Made by a program: the position numbers and the translations under genes. Below are positions 1-10,129 of a DNA stretch of 43,786 bases, one piece after another; the first letter of the stretch is position 1, and each line of letters opens with the position of its first letter. The notes under the pieces are model-generated. The model worked only from the letters and a program-made list of their open reading frames with translations. It did no database searches and was not told the origin of the DNA. Origin of the DNA: Treponema sp. (lineage in GTDB: Bacteria; Spirochaetota; Spirochaetia; Treponematales; Treponemataceae); the NCBI GenBank assembly GCA_024683675.1, contig JAIKYB010000243.1, positions 1-43,786 on the forward strand, in the 5' to 3' direction.

Positions 1-1
1 A

Positions 2-292
2 CAAAGACAAGCAATTGATTCTTTTTTTAAGGAGTATGAGGTTTTTGTTACAAAAGCTGAAAAAGCTGCTGATTCAGGAAAACTTAGTGATTTAACAAAG
101 CTTTCTCTTGAGGCTGTAAAATTCACAGAAAAAATTGAAGAATTGGAAGATGTAGATGAATGGACTCTCGCAGATTCAAAAAAATATCTTGATCTATCAA
201 ACAGATATTCAAAGGCTGCGTTAAAGTTATCAGAATCGTCATCAAATATGCTTGATGACTATTCAAGTCTTTTAGACTCTTACGATTTTTAG
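2..292 (+). CDS. C-terminal part of a hypothetical protein, truncated by window edge
   Basis: Open frame from base 2 (QRQAIDSFFKEYEVFVTKAEKAADSGKL...SSLLDSYDF*) ending TAG at 290-292, followed by a terminator hairpin. Confidence 0.7.
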   Translation, partial: QRQAIDSFFKEYEVFVTKAEKAADSGKLSDLTKLSLEAVKFTEKIEELEDVDEWTLADSKKYLDLSNRYSKAALKLSESSSNMLDDYSSLLDSYDF

Positions 293-319
293 ATTCTTTA
301 TAAAAAGTTAGTAAGCAAG

Positions 320-353
320 AGGACTGTTCAAAAACAAAGAACAGTCCTTTTTT
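320..353. terminator. Bidirectional intrinsic terminator between convergent genes
   Basis: aggactgttc...gaacagtcct stem with T-run on the right and A-rich left flank. Confidence 0.85.
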
Positions 354-1114
354 TAGTTATTCTCACTACTTGAATCTATTGTAACAGAACCCAGGTAAAG
401 AATATTACTTGGATAACTTGTATAAAGGTAATCTACTCCGACAGCTACAGCAAACATTGCTACATACCATTTGTTTGTTTCAGATACAGTTGTGTAATTT
501 ACATCTTCATCATCACTTTTAGGAACTGCATCATTATCTCCAGTACGGCCAAAATTAAAAGTTTTTTTCTCAGATATATTTCTTACAGGAACAGTCTTAC
601 TTTCTGAATCATATAAATATTCATCATCAGCAAGTATTTTTGCAGAAAACTCTTCCATATCTAAATAATCAGTAAGTCTAATATAAACTCTTTGATTAGT
701 TCCCTTATATGGGATTAAAGGAGATTCTGTAGAATCTTTAACAGCTAAAGGTTTATAAGTATAAGTTGTAATAAGCCTTGTAGAAGCTGTTGTACTGGTA
801 TCATCACTGCTTGCTAAAGATTGAAGTGTTGATACCTGACTTGTCATGGTAGAATAGCTGCTATAAATCTTATAATAAACTTCAGTTCCCTGGAATTTAA
901 GGCCACCATCATTCTCAAAGCCTGATTCGTTTGTAAAAAATTCAAAATAACTTTCACCGTAGTTTGAATTATAATTTGGCTCATGATTAGTATCATAAGG
1001 CGAAGGCAGCACATAATAAACATCCAGACCGCAACCTGAAGTTAAAAATAAAAGGCATAGTCCAACATAAAGAATGATATTTCTTCTTAATGTTCGATAT
1101 GCCTTTAACTTCAT
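353..1114 (-). CDS. Putative lipoprotein, function unknown
   Basis: Hydrophobic N-terminus with lipobox-like LTSGC. Confidence 0.75.
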   Translation of the reverse strand: MKLKAYRTLRRNIILYVGLCLLFLTSGCGLDVYYVLPSPYDTNHEPNYNSNYGESYFEFFTNESGFENDGGLKFQGTEVYYKIYSSYSTMTSQVSTLQSLASSDDTSTTASTRLITTYTYKPLAVKDSTESPLIPYKGTNQRVYIRLTDYLDMEEFSAKILADDEYLYDSESKTVPVRNISEKKTFNFGRTGDNDAVPKSDDEDVNYTTVSETNKWYVAMFAVAVGVDYLYTSYPSNILYLGSVTIDSSSENN

Positions 1115-1143
1115 ACTTATAAAACTATGCAGAATAGTAAAGG

Positions 1144-1821
1144 TTACTCTGCTTTTCCTTCAATCTGCAAAGTAAGCATTCTTGTTTTTGCAAGCTTAGC
1201 CCAAGAATCATCAGGATTTGAACCATAAAGATCTGAATAAGCTGTAAATGCTTCTGCATATTTGCCTGCACTTTCAAGAGCACGTCCATAGCTGAAAGCA
1301 GCATGTGTTTTCAAAATGAAATCCTTATTATCTGCAGCAAGCTTATAATTAGCAATTGCTTCTTCATTCTGACCAAGTTCTTCATTACATACAGCAAGAT
1401 TATAATAAGCAATAGGTTCAATGTAAGTTTTTGCAGCCTTAGAAGCTGTAGCCTTCCATGCTTCTGCAGATTCAGCATAATTTTTCTGCTGATAAAGCAA
1501 ATCTGCTTTTAACATATTAGCACGAGCACCTACAATTCCACCCTTTGAAGTGTATGCTTCAAGCTTTTCTACTGCATCAATACGTCTTGCTGTAAGCTCA
1601 CTTTCTTCCAAAGAAGCAGAGCTTTCTGTAAGAGTATAAGAAATGTCATCAAGAGCAGTAAGATTTGCAACCTTTGCATTATTGATAACAACTGCAGCAA
1701 TAATATATCCAACAATAGCACAAAGCAAAATGATTAGACATGTAATAAAAATCTTTTTCTTTGATTCAATAAAGCTGTTCAATTTAGAACTTGCTGTCTG
1801 TTTTTCAGTATTTTCAGCCAT
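1144..1821 (-). CDS. Membrane-anchored TPR protein (YfgM-like architecture)
   Basis: N-terminal TM segment, TPR-like repeats (AIANYKLAADNKDFILKTHAAFSYGRALESAGKYAEA), SD GAGGT upstream. Confidence 0.75.
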   Translation of the reverse strand: MAENTEKQTASSKLNSFIESKKKIFITCLIILLCAIVGYIIAAVVINNAKVANLTALDDISYTLTESSASLEESELTARRIDAVEKLEAYTSKGGIVGARANMLKADLLYQQKNYAESAEAWKATASKAAKTYIEPIAYYNLAVCNEELGQNEEAIANYKLAADNKDFILKTHAAFSYGRALESAGKYAEAFTAYSDLYGSNPDDSWAKLAKTRMLTLQIEGKAE

Positions 1822-1837
1822 TTTTTTTACCTCATTT

Positions 1838-2740
1838 CTATTTTCTGCGGATCTGTAATTCGTTCATCAATCTTATCACATAAGTCCGCTGAATTCCTAG
1901 TACTCGGGCAGTTTTAGTCTGGTTCCACCCATTTTCCTCAAGAATCTTTATTAAATACTCCTTCTTAAAAGTATCTAATGCATTCTTTAAGGATTTATCC
2001 TGCAAATCTACTTCAGTAACATTTTTTATAGCGGAATCTGCTGCACTAAATCCTAAATCTGAAGATTTAATAACAGGAGGATTTCCTACAATAAATGCCC
2101 TCTGTATTGCATTAAAAAGTTCATCTACATTTCCCTGCCAGAAATTATTTTCTAGAGCAGCTAATGCAGAATCTGAGAACTGAGTAAAGCCATAACCTGA
2201 TTTCTTACAGAAGGCTTCTCTACAGCTCTGTGCAATAGGAATTATATCTTCTTTTCTTTGTCTTAAGGGTATAACATTTAGAACAACCGCATTAAGTCTG
2301 TAATATAATTCAGAAGAAAATTCCCCTGCAGCAACCTTGGCATCCAAGGAAGTTTCGGTTGAAGTTATAAGCTTTATTTGAGCATTTTTTTGAGCAAAAT
2401 CCTTTATAAGTTTTAAAAGCCTTTCCTGAGCTTCAGCAGATAATTGATCTACAAAACTTATAAATAAAGTAACCTTTTGATTATAAGAAGAAAGCTTTTC
2501 TACAGTTTCAAAAGATTCCAGAATCTGAAAGTATGTGAAAGCCTTGCAATTTATTTCAAAAAAGTATCCGAAATTTTTAACTGCCTCAAAATGAATATGC
2601 TGGGCAATTAATCTTTTTCCAGTTCCCCTTTCTCCAACAAGTAATACAGAAGCATTATTTGAAGAAAGTGTTGGCAACAAGGATTTAATTTCTTTTACAA
2701 AGTTACTGTTTCCTACAAAAGGAGCTAAATTCTTACTCAT
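1838..2740 (-). CDS. Sigma54-activator-like AAA+ domain plus Fis-type HTH transcriptional regulator (degenerate ATPase motifs)
   Basis: GERGTGKRLIAQHIHFEAV Walker A-like; C-terminal NGWNQTKTARVLGIQRTYVIRLM Fis-type HTH. Start placed at MSKNLAP (2740) because the track's N-terminal extension runs through a terminator hairpin. Confidence 0.75.
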   Translation of the reverse strand: MSKNLAPFVGNSNFVKEIKSLLPTLSSNNASVLLVGERGTGKRLIAQHIHFEAVKNFGYFFEINCKAFTYFQILESFETVEKLSSYNQKVTLFISFVDQLSAEAQERLLKLIKDFAQKNAQIKLITSTETSLDAKVAAGEFSSELYYRLNAVVLNVIPLRQRKEDIIPIAQSCREAFCKKSGYGFTQFSDSALAALENNFWQGNVDELFNAIQRAFIVGNPPVIKSSDLGFSAADSAIKNVTEVDLQDKSLKNALDTFKKEYLIKILEENGWNQTKTARVLGIQRTYVIRLMNELQIRRK

Positions 2741-2751
2741 CCAACCTAAAT

Positions 2752-2830
2752 AAAACGCATTGCCTGCCCTTTCAAACATGCAATGCGTTTTTAAGAAAAA
2801 TAGTATAACAATCTGGTGGAAAACCACCAG
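2752..2830 (-). terminator. Tandem hairpins downstream of rpsA
   Basis: aaaacgcattg...caatgcgttttt (about 2752-2795) and ctggtggaaaaccaccag (about 2812-2830). Confidence 0.65.
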
Positions 2831-2837
2831 AAGTCAA

Positions 2838-4547
2838 TTAGTCATTTTTCTGCGACTTAATCATATCACCAAGAGTGTATGCTCCATCGCTATCATCATT
2901 TGCGCTTGACATGTACTGAGAGATTTCATCGCGCTGCTGCTTTCTCTTATACTCACGTACAGAGAATGCAACCTGCTCTTTCTCTACTTTTACATCAACT
3001 ACAAACACATTGATTTTATCTCCAACCTTATACTTTGCAACTGCTTCCTCAAAAGGAACTTCCTTGTCATCGCTAAGATTAGATTTATTTACAAGTCCTT
3101 CAATTCCGTTTGGTGCCTTTACAAAGATACCAAAATCAGTAATTGAAGTAATTTCTCCTTCAAGAGTTGAACCTGGCTTATATTCTTCTGCAAATGCCTT
3201 CCAAGGATCGTCAGTAAGCTGCTTCATACCAATCTTGATACGACGAGCTTCTGTATCACATTCAAGGATTACAGCTTCAATTTCCTGATCTACAGAAAGT
3301 TCACTACCTGGGTGCTTAACCTTCTTTGTCCAAGAAATGTCATCAGCATGAAGGAATCCATCAATTCCATCTTCAAGTGAAACAAATGCACCAATATTTG
3401 TGATTTTTACAACTTTTCCAGAAACTTTCTTTCCTACAGGGTACTTTTCAGCAATTGTATCCCAAGGATTATCTGTAGCCTGTTTGAATCCAAGAGAAAC
3501 ACGACCAGCCTGGATATCATATCCAAGAATCATTGCTTCTACTTCCTGTCCAACAGAAACCATATCAGATGGCTTGTTTACTTTCTTTGTCCAAGAGAAC
3601 TCAGAAATATGTACAAGACCTTCAATTCCTTCTTCGAGTTCAACAAAAGCTCCAAATTCTGTAAGCTTTGTTACCTTACCCTTTACAATATCATTTACAT
3701 GATACTTTTCTTCAAAGTGAATCCAAGGATCCTCAGAGAAGTGCTTAAGAGAAAGATTAATTCTCTTTTCTGCTGGGTCAAGGCGGATAACCTTAAGCTC
3801 AATTTCCTGTCCTTTCTTTACGAAATCTTTAGGACGAGCTACGTGTCCCCAGCTCATATCATTAATATGAAGAAGACCATCAAATCCACCCAAATCGATG
3901 AATGCACCGAAACTTGTGAAAGATTTTACAGTTCCTTTTACAGTGTCACCAATCTGAACTGAATTGAAGAAAGCATCACGCTTTGTGTCAATCTGCTCTT
4001 CAAGATATTTGCGGCGGTTAACAACCGGGTTGAGCTTGCTGTCTGAATAAAGACGCTCAATATAGAACTTAGACTTAAGTCCAAGAAGTTCTTCTGGCTT
4101 TTCGATTTTTTCTGCATCAGCCTGACTAATAGGAAGGAATGCGGCACGTTCGATTCCTAAATCAACTTCGTATCCGCTCTTCACAAGCTTAGTAATCTTT
4201 CCGTCTACTGGAGTCTTATCTTTCCAGGCTGACTGAATCTCTTTCAAATAGCGCTTTGAATCAGCTTTTCTCTTTGAAAGTACAGGTCCGTTAGGATTAT
4301 GACCTGTCAACAATGACTGAACCTTATCCCCTATCTTTGGCAGTTCATCTGCAAACTCCTCTACAGGGATTAAACCTTCTGACTTATCACCGATATCAAC
4401 ATAAACGTAGTCATCTGTAACCTGAACAACTGTTCCTTCTACCAACTGACCAGCCTGTGGTGCGGCAAAGTCGTATGCGTCTAACTGTGTCTCGAAATTG
4501 CTCATGGAGTTCTGAGCTTCTTCCTTTTCCACTTCCATTTCTTCCAT
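2838..4547 (-). CDS. rpsA: 30S ribosomal protein S1 (multiple S1 repeats)
   Basis: Repeated S1 motifs (GTVKSFTSFGAFIDLGGFDGLLHINDMSW; GKVTKLTEFGAFVELEEGIEGLVHISEFSW), downstream of cmk. Confidence 0.95.
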   Translation of the reverse strand: MEEMEVEKEEAQNSMSNFETQLDAYDFAAPQAGQLVEGTVVQVTDDYVYVDIGDKSEGLIPVEEFADELPKIGDKVQSLLTGHNPNGPVLSKRKADSKRYLKEIQSAWKDKTPVDGKITKLVKSGYEVDLGIERAAFLPISQADAEKIEKPEELLGLKSKFYIERLYSDSKLNPVVNRRKYLEEQIDTKRDAFFNSVQIGDTVKGTVKSFTSFGAFIDLGGFDGLLHINDMSWGHVARPKDFVKKGQEIELKVIRLDPAEKRINLSLKHFSEDPWIHFEEKYHVNDIVKGKVTKLTEFGAFVELEEGIEGLVHISEFSWTKKVNKPSDMVSVGQEVEAMILGYDIQAGRVSLGFKQATDNPWDTIAEKYPVGKKVSGKVVKITNIGAFVSLEDGIDGFLHADDISWTKKVKHPGSELSVDQEIEAVILECDTEARRIKIGMKQLTDDPWKAFAEEYKPGSTLEGEITSITDFGIFVKAPNGIEGLVNKSNLSDDKEVPFEEAVAKYKVGDKINVFVVDVKVEKEQVAFSVREYKRKQQRDEISQYMSSANDDSDGAYTLGDMIKSQKND

Positions 4548-4562
4548 TCTGAAACCTTTTAA

Positions 4563-5195
4563 TTATGAAATTTGTTTTAATATTATCTCACAAACATTGT
4601 CTATCGTCAAGTTAGAAGTATCAATATATAAGGCATCAGGTGCAATTTTCAAGGCTCCTTCCTTCTTATTTTTATCAATTTCATCCCTTTCTTCTATCGA
4701 ACGTTTGATTTCTTCCAATGTCATATTACTAACACCCTGGTCAAAGCGTCTTTTAGCTCTAACTTCAGCACTAGCATCCAGATAAACCTTGTATTCCGCA
4801 TTTGGGAATACAACCGTTGTCATATCTCTTCCTTCACATACAATACTAAGAGATTTAGTGATTTCCCGCATAAGTTCGTTTACATAATGTCTCAAAGGAA
4901 TTACAGCACTAACCTGAGCGACATTTTTTGCTACCCTGTCGTCATGAAGGTGCTGGGTAATATCACTACCATTTAAAATAAAATGACTGTCCTTAGTATA
5001 TTCAAGCTTCTGCTGACGACAAAAGTCCACAACCTTTGCTTCATCAGAATAATCAATTCCGGCATCAAGCAGGGCTATAGTAAAACTTCTGTAAAAACCG
5101 CCACTATTCAAAAAAGTAATCTTAAGTTTTTCAGCTAAAATTGAAGCTATAGTGCTCTTTCCTGTGCCTGCTGGTCCATCTATTGCAATTATCAT
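4563..5195 (-). CDS. cmk: Cytidylate kinase
   Basis: MIIAIDGPAGTGKSTIA P-loop, CEGRDMTTVVFPNAEYKVYLDAS, adjacent to rpsA. Confidence 0.93.
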   Translation of the reverse strand: MIIAIDGPAGTGKSTIASILAEKLKITFLNSGGFYRSFTIALLDAGIDYSDEAKVVDFCRQQKLEYTKDSHFILNGSDITQHLHDDRVAKNVAQVSAVIPLRHYVNELMREITKSLSIVCEGRDMTTVVFPNAEYKVYLDASAEVRAKRRFDQGVSNMTLEEIKRSIEERDEIDKNKKEGALKIAPDALYIDTSNLTIDNVCEIILKQIS

Positions 5196-5214
5196 ATTTA
5201 CCCCTTTAATAGCC

Positions 5215-5958
5215 TTATTGTTTACAAAGCTGTAATAAGCCCTGCACTTCTCTTTCTGTAAGATCCCTGAATTGACCGGGTTTTAAATCATCAAGACGAA
5301 GATTTCCTATACGAACGCGAACAAGAGATTTTGTTCCTATGTTTTCACTTTCCAAAACAGTTCTGATTTCACGGTTTTTACCTTCAATCAAAACAATTTT
5401 TACTTTTCTTGCTTTAAGAATTTCGCATCGCTTACATTTATAGAAGCTTTCGTCTACACGAATACCTTTTTCAAATTTTGCAGGAAAATCCTCTGGAATA
5501 TCCTGACTAGTTTCTACTATATATTCTTTTTCTAATTGGCTGGAAGGATGAGAAAGGATTTTTGCAAAAGAACCATCATTTGTAAATAAAATCATTCCTT
5601 TGCTGTACATATCCAGGCGGCCTACATTATATAAACGTTCTTTGTAGGCATCCTTTAATAAATCTGCAGCAACCTGTCGTCCCTTTTCATCCGAAGAAGA
5701 ACAGACAAAGCCTGCAGGCTTATTTAACAATACATATCGTTTTTTTTCTTCAAGAAAAACCTGATTTCCATCAACTGTAACAGTATCTTTTTCAGTTACC
5801 TTTGTACCTAATGCAGTTACAACATTTCCATTTACAGCAACACGTCCATCTAAAATTATCTGTTCACTGGCACGTCTGCTAGCAACACCGCAATGTGCAA
5901 GAAATGCCTGAAGACGTATTTCTTCTTTATCGGGCAAGTTCGAACCTCTCTTGTTCAT
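5215..5958 (-). CDS. rRNA pseudouridine synthase, RluB/RsuA family
   Basis: S4 domain then LLNKPAGFVCSSSD and YNVGRLDMYSKGMILFTNDG. MNKRG start (5958) preferred over the longer track start. Confidence 0.9.
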   Translation of the reverse strand: MNKRGSNLPDKEEIRLQAFLAHCGVASRRASEQIILDGRVAVNGNVVTALGTKVTEKDTVTVDGNQVFLEEKKRYVLLNKPAGFVCSSSDEKGRQVAADLLKDAYKERLYNVGRLDMYSKGMILFTNDGSFAKILSHPSSQLEKEYIVETSQDIPEDFPAKFEKGIRVDESFYKCKRCEILKARKVKIVLIEGKNREIRTVLESENIGTKSLVRVRIGNLRLDDLKPGQFRDLTEREVQGLLQLCKQ

Positions 5959-6466
5959 CTTCATCAAGTTTAGGCAATTCTGCAATAGAATTCAAGCGGA
6001 AGAGCTTAAGAAATTCCTTTGTTGTACCAAATAAGGTTGGTCGTCCAGGAGCTTCCTTTTTGCCAACTTCCTTGATGAGATTTCTTTCAACAAGAAGACG
6101 AATCATATTATCAACACCAACCCCGCGAATCTGTTCAATTTCGGCACGAGTAATTGGCTGTGAATAGGCAATAATTGCAAGAGTTTCCATAGCAGATTTT
6201 GAAAGACGCCCTTCTCTCTTAGAACCATAAAATTCCTTCAAAACCTCCCAGTATTCTTTTTTAGGAGTAAGACACCAGCCTCCGGTAATCATTGAAAGTT
6301 CTATGCCACTATCTTCCTGATTATATTTTTCTTTTAAATTATCAAGACATTTAGCAACAACTTCTTCTGATAACTGGGCCTTATTTGAGAGAACTTTTTC
6401 GGTCAGAGGTTCACTTTCCAAAAACAAAATGGCCTCTACAAGTGCAGTTTCTTTATTAAAATCCAT
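5927..6466 (-). CDS. scpB: Segregation and condensation protein B
   Basis: ETLAIIAYSQPITRAEIEQIRGV...ERNLIKEVGKKEAPGRPTLFGTT signature. Confidence 0.95.
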   Translation of the reverse strand: MDFNKETALVEAILFLESEPLTEKVLSNKAQLSEEVVAKCLDNLKEKYNQEDSGIELSMITGGWCLTPKKEYWEVLKEFYGSKREGRLSKSAMETLAIIAYSQPITRAEIEQIRGVGVDNMIRLLVERNLIKEVGKKEAPGRPTLFGTTKEFLKLFRLNSIAELPKLDEDEQERFELAR

Positions 6467-6486
6467 AAATCTACAAATCCTCTTTT

Positions 6487-7281
6487 TTAATTACTGGTTA
6501 AATCTTCCTCTGAAGGAACATAACCGTCACTATCTTCTCTGCTACAGATTTTTATATCTCCAAAAAGTTTATTCTGAAGAATTCTAATCATTCTAAACTT
6601 TACAGCCTCAAGAATTGCCATAAATGCGCAAATTACATCCATTTCATTTCCGGGCCTTGTAAGCAAATCTGTAAACATACATTCTTTTTTATCTTCCAGA
6701 AGCTCATTCATGAGGGTAATTTTTTCATTTACCGAAATTTCCTCATACATGTTCAAAATCTTTTCATTTGAATACTGACTCATTATAGATTTGAACATGC
6801 TTTGCATTTGCTGCAAAAGCTCCCAGGTATCAACTTCTTCCCACATATTTTCGGAATCATCAAAAGGAAGCACTCTCTGAATCTTTTTGCGTTCAAAATT
6901 CCATTCAGAATTGTCTTCCTGATCTTCCATAAGGGAAGTCAGCTTCTTAAATTTCTGGTATTCAATAAGTTTATCTACAAGCTCACGTCGAGGGTCTTCT
7001 TCATCGTCGTCATCATAGGCAACCTCGACAGGCAAGAGCATTCTACTTTTTATATAAATTAATTTGGCAGCCCAACTATAAAATTCAGAAAGATCGCCTA
7101 AATCTGTCTGTACTGCATAATCTAGATATTCAAGATACTGCTCTGTAATCTGGGCGATTGGAATATCGTAAATATTTACTTTACTTTCACGAATAAGAGC
7201 CCAAAGTAAATCTAGAGGTCCTTCAAATTCACCCGCTTTATAAGCATGTTTTGTTGCTACAGTTGTCTGTTCCATTTCCAT
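6487..7281 (-). CDS. scpA: Segregation and condensation protein A
   Basis: GEFEGPLDLLWALIRESKVNIYDIPIAQITEQYLEYL; next to scpB. ATG at 7281 or 7275 preferred over the GTG at 7293. Confidence 0.95.
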   Translation of the reverse strand: MEMEQTTVATKHAYKAGEFEGPLDLLWALIRESKVNIYDIPIAQITEQYLEYLDYAVQTDLGDLSEFYSWAAKLIYIKSRMLLPVEVAYDDDDEEDPRRELVDKLIEYQKFKKLTSLMEDQEDNSEWNFERKKIQRVLPFDDSENMWEEVDTWELLQQMQSMFKSIMSQYSNEKILNMYEEISVNEKITLMNELLEDKKECMFTDLLTRPGNEMDVICAFMAILEAVKFRMIRILQNKLFGDIKICSREDSDGYVPSEEDLTSN

Positions 7282-7801
7282 CCTGGCACCCACCTACTTT
7301 TACAATTCCGTCTGCACCGCCCTCTGCGGTAATTTTATCAAGACAGGATATGTATTTTCTTCTTATTAAAACATCGGCAGAATTTGTCAAAATCTCAAGA
7401 GCTGGAATAAGAACAAATGCTCTTTCTTGCATTCTAGGATGTGGAATTTGCAGTTGAGGATGATTTATACTTTCATCCCCAAAAAGTTCTATATCAATAT
7501 CCAGACTTCTAGGCCCAAAACGGATTTCTTTTGAACGGTCGCGGCCATATTTGGCTTCAATTTGATTTATGGTTTTCAAAAAAAGAAAGGGATCCGAATC
7601 ATCGGCTACATAACCAAGGGCCGCCATATTGTAAAAGTCTTCCTGATCTTCTACATACATTGCCTTAGTTTTGTAGACCGATGAAAATGAAGGGTCAACT
7701 AAATGTCTGGTTAATTCCTGCTGAGCACAGGAAAGAATTTCCAAAGGTGTTTTATCATTAAACGCTCTGTTTGAACCTAAACCTAATAAAACACGCTTCA
7801 T
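7238..7801 (-). CDS. folK: 2-amino-4-hydroxy-6-hydroxymethyldihydropteridine pyrophosphokinase
   Basis: LGLGSN..., FGPRSLDIDIELFGDE, IPHPRMQERAFVLIPALEI. Confidence 0.95.
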   Translation of the reverse strand: MKRVLLGLGSNRAFNDKTPLEILSCAQQELTRHLVDPSFSSVYKTKAMYVEDQEDFYNMAALGYVADDSDPFLFLKTINQIEAKYGRDRSKEIRFGPRSLDIDIELFGDESINHPQLQIPHPRMQERAFVLIPALEILTNSADVLIRRKYISCLDKITAEGGADGIVKVGGCQDGNGTDNCSNKTCL

Positions 7802-7812
7802 ACAATTACATC

Positions 7813-8952
7813 CTAGAACAAAGCATCGCCTGTTGCAGGCGCATCAGCTGGGGTAGACTTTTCTTCGGATTTAGCTTTCGCTGTCTTTTTCTTATCTACA
7901 GCATTTCCAGCCTTATCTTTAAGCACCTGTCCTGGGAAAACAATTTCTCTTACCTTAGCTTCAACATCAGCTGCCAATTCAGGATTGTCTTCAAGGAACT
8001 TTACAACATTTTCCTTACCCTGACCAATTTTTTCTTCGCCCATGTTATACCAGGCACCACGTTTATCGATGATACCATGTTTAACAGCGGAATCCAAAAG
8101 ACTGGCTGCAGAAGAAATACCTTTTCCGAAATAAATATCAAGTTCACACTTTCTGAATGGAGGCGCAACCTTATTCTTAACAATCTTAACTCGAACTCTA
8201 TTTCCAAGTGCGTCTTCATCACCCTTTCCATCAATTGTTTCAATTCTTCGGATTTCAAGACGAACAGATGAGTAGAATTTCAATGCCTGTCCACCAGTAG
8301 TTGTTTCTGGATTACCGAACATAACACCAATTTTCATTCGAATCTGATTAATAAAAATAACAATACAATTTGACTTACCAATAATTGCAGTAAGTTTTCT
8401 GAGTGCCTGACTCATCAAACGAGCCTGCATACCCATAACAGCATCACCCATTTCACCTTCAATTTCCTTTTCAGGAGTCAAAGCAGCAACAGAGTCAACT
8501 ACGATAATATCTACAGCACCACTTCTTACAAGATTTTCTGTGATTTCAAGAGCCTGCTCACCTGTATCAGGTTGGGAAACCCAAAGCTCATCAATATTTA
8601 CACCAAGATTCTTTGCATAAACAGGATCAAGAGCATGTTCAGCATCAACAAAAGCCGCAACGCCGCCTAACTTCTGAGATTCAGCAATAGCATGCAAAGC
8701 CAAAGTAGTTTTTCCGGAACTTTCAGGACCGTACATTTCAATTACACGTCCCTTAGGATAACCACCAATTCCAAGTGCCTCATCAAGCAAAATAGAACCA
8801 GAAGGAATAACCTCAATTCCAGCAGCATCGGCCTTATCACCGAGCTTCATAATAGCGCCCTGTCCAAACTGCTTTTCAATTTGTAGACGAGCCGCCTCCA
8901 ACGCTTTCATTTTTTCCGACATATCCATCGGAGCAGAACCAACATTCGACAT
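7813..8952 (-). CDS. recA: Recombinase RecA
   Basis: [41 protein letters not shown]. Start at MSNVGSAP (8952) supported by SD GGAGGAAGG. Confidence 0.98.
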   Translation of the reverse strand: MSNVGSAPMDMSEKMKALEAARLQIEKQFGQGAIMKLGDKADAAGIEVIPSGSILLDEALGIGGYPKGRVIEMYGPESSGKTTLALHAIAESQKLGGVAAFVDAEHALDPVYAKNLGVNIDELWVSQPDTGEQALEITENLVRSGAVDIIVVDSVAALTPEKEIEGEMGDAVMGMQARLMSQALRKLTAIIGKSNCIVIFINQIRMKIGVMFGNPETTTGGQALKFYSSVRLEIRRIETIDGKGDEDALGNRVRVKIVKNKVAPPFRKCELDIYFGKGISSAASLLDSAVKHGIIDKRGAWYNMGEEKIGQGKENVVKFLEDNPELAADVEAKVREIVFPGQVLKDKAGNAVDKKKTAKAKSEEKSTPADAPATGDALF

Positions 8953-9034
8953 ATAGCCACCTTCCTCCCATATATAATATGGCCTTAGTTTGTTCATTTT
9001 TACCATTTTTTTGGAAAAAAAATTGGAATTTTTA

Positions 9035-10126
9035 CTATTTTTTTACTTTTTGGTAGACAGAACGGCCTTTTAAGTACCATTTTCCGCCTTCATAAGCAAT
9101 TTGTCCTAGAATCTGTACATAAGAGCTGCCATCAAAATCTCTTGGAGAATCAAAATGAACTGAAACAGAACCGTCATAATTAGACAGAGTTTCATCTCCA
9201 ACAAGTAAATCGCAGGTAAAGGTTCCATTATCATAAGTAACGGCATTTGAAATTTTTCCGCCCCAATCAACCCAACAGTCTATATAAAGAGGAGTTTCTG
9301 CTGTTACATCTGCATAAGAAGGAACATCTGTAATTGTATCAAAATCCGGGATTTCAAGATAGCCTGCAAGTATTCTAGCCTTTTGTTTAATTGCTAAAGA
9401 AGCATCAGAATTCAAGATTCTGTTTATTTCAATCTGAGAAGCATTATCCCTATGAAGCTGGAAATATTTAAGAGCATCATTGTACTTTCGGACAATATCC
9501 TTATTAGAAAGAATATATTTATAAGTCTGATTTGTTAAATCACTTTCCTTGGCATCAGAACGTTCATCAGATGAAAGCTCTAACTGACTAAGATCTTCTC
9601 TATAAGCCGGATATTTTTGACCTCTATGGAATGCAAAGAGAACAACTGCAACTCCCAAAATTGCAGCAATTAGAGGGGCCACAATAAGAGCTACCTTATC
9701 CGGATTAAAGCCTAAAGGAGGATAAAACTGTTCTATTCTGCCAGTGTCTACCCAGCGGCAAATTGTATCATAATCACCATGAACTCTTATAAAGGCAAGA
9801 GCCGCATCTGCTGTTTTATTTCCAGGATCATTTTCTTTTATTTCAAGATAATACTGAATTGCACGGGCAGAATCCCCTCTTCTAAGAAAAATGGCAGCCT
9901 GAGCAAGCAGCAATCTTGTATCCGTCAGTCGGATTCTTCTAGCCATCTGTAAATATGAAGAAGCTGCCCCTATGTCTCCGACATAAAGGCAGGCTATACC
10001 GAGAATTAAATAATATTCAAAATTGTCTTCATAAACCTCAGACTTGGATTCAAGACGCTTAATTGCCGTTGCAAAATGACGGCGGCGCATATCATTCCAA
10101 GCCAGAGTGATAGCATCTTTTGCCAT
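9035..10126 (-). CDS. Membrane TPR protein, hypothetical
   Basis: TPR-like N-terminus, TM segment [23 protein letters not shown]-terminal domain of unknown function. Confidence 0.7.
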   Translation of the reverse strand: MAKDAITLAWNDMRRRHFATAIKRLESKSEVYEDNFEYYLILGIACLYVGDIGAASSYLQMARRIRLTDTRLLLAQAAIFLRRGDSARAIQYYLEIKENDPGNKTADAALAFIRVHGDYDTICRWVDTGRIEQFYPPLGFNPDKVALIVAPLIAAILGVAVVLFAFHRGQKYPAYREDLSQLELSSDERSDAKESDLTNQTYKYILSNKDIVRKYNDALKYFQLHRDNASQIEINRILNSDASLAIKQKARILAGYLEIPDFDTITDVPSYADVTAETPLYIDCWVDWGGKISNAVTYDNGTFTCDLLVGDETLSNYDGSVSVHFDSPRDFDGSSYVQILGQIAYEGGKWYLKGRSVYQKVKK

Positions 10127-10129
10127 AAA

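Noticed and set aside
3010-3962. Several plus-strand ORFs opposite rpsA
   Set aside because: Antisense shadows of the S1 repeats; no RBS or family signature.
7771-8271. 166-aa plus-strand ORF opposite recA/folK
   Set aside because: Fully antisense to conserved recA and folK; composition reflects the reverse complement of coding sequence.
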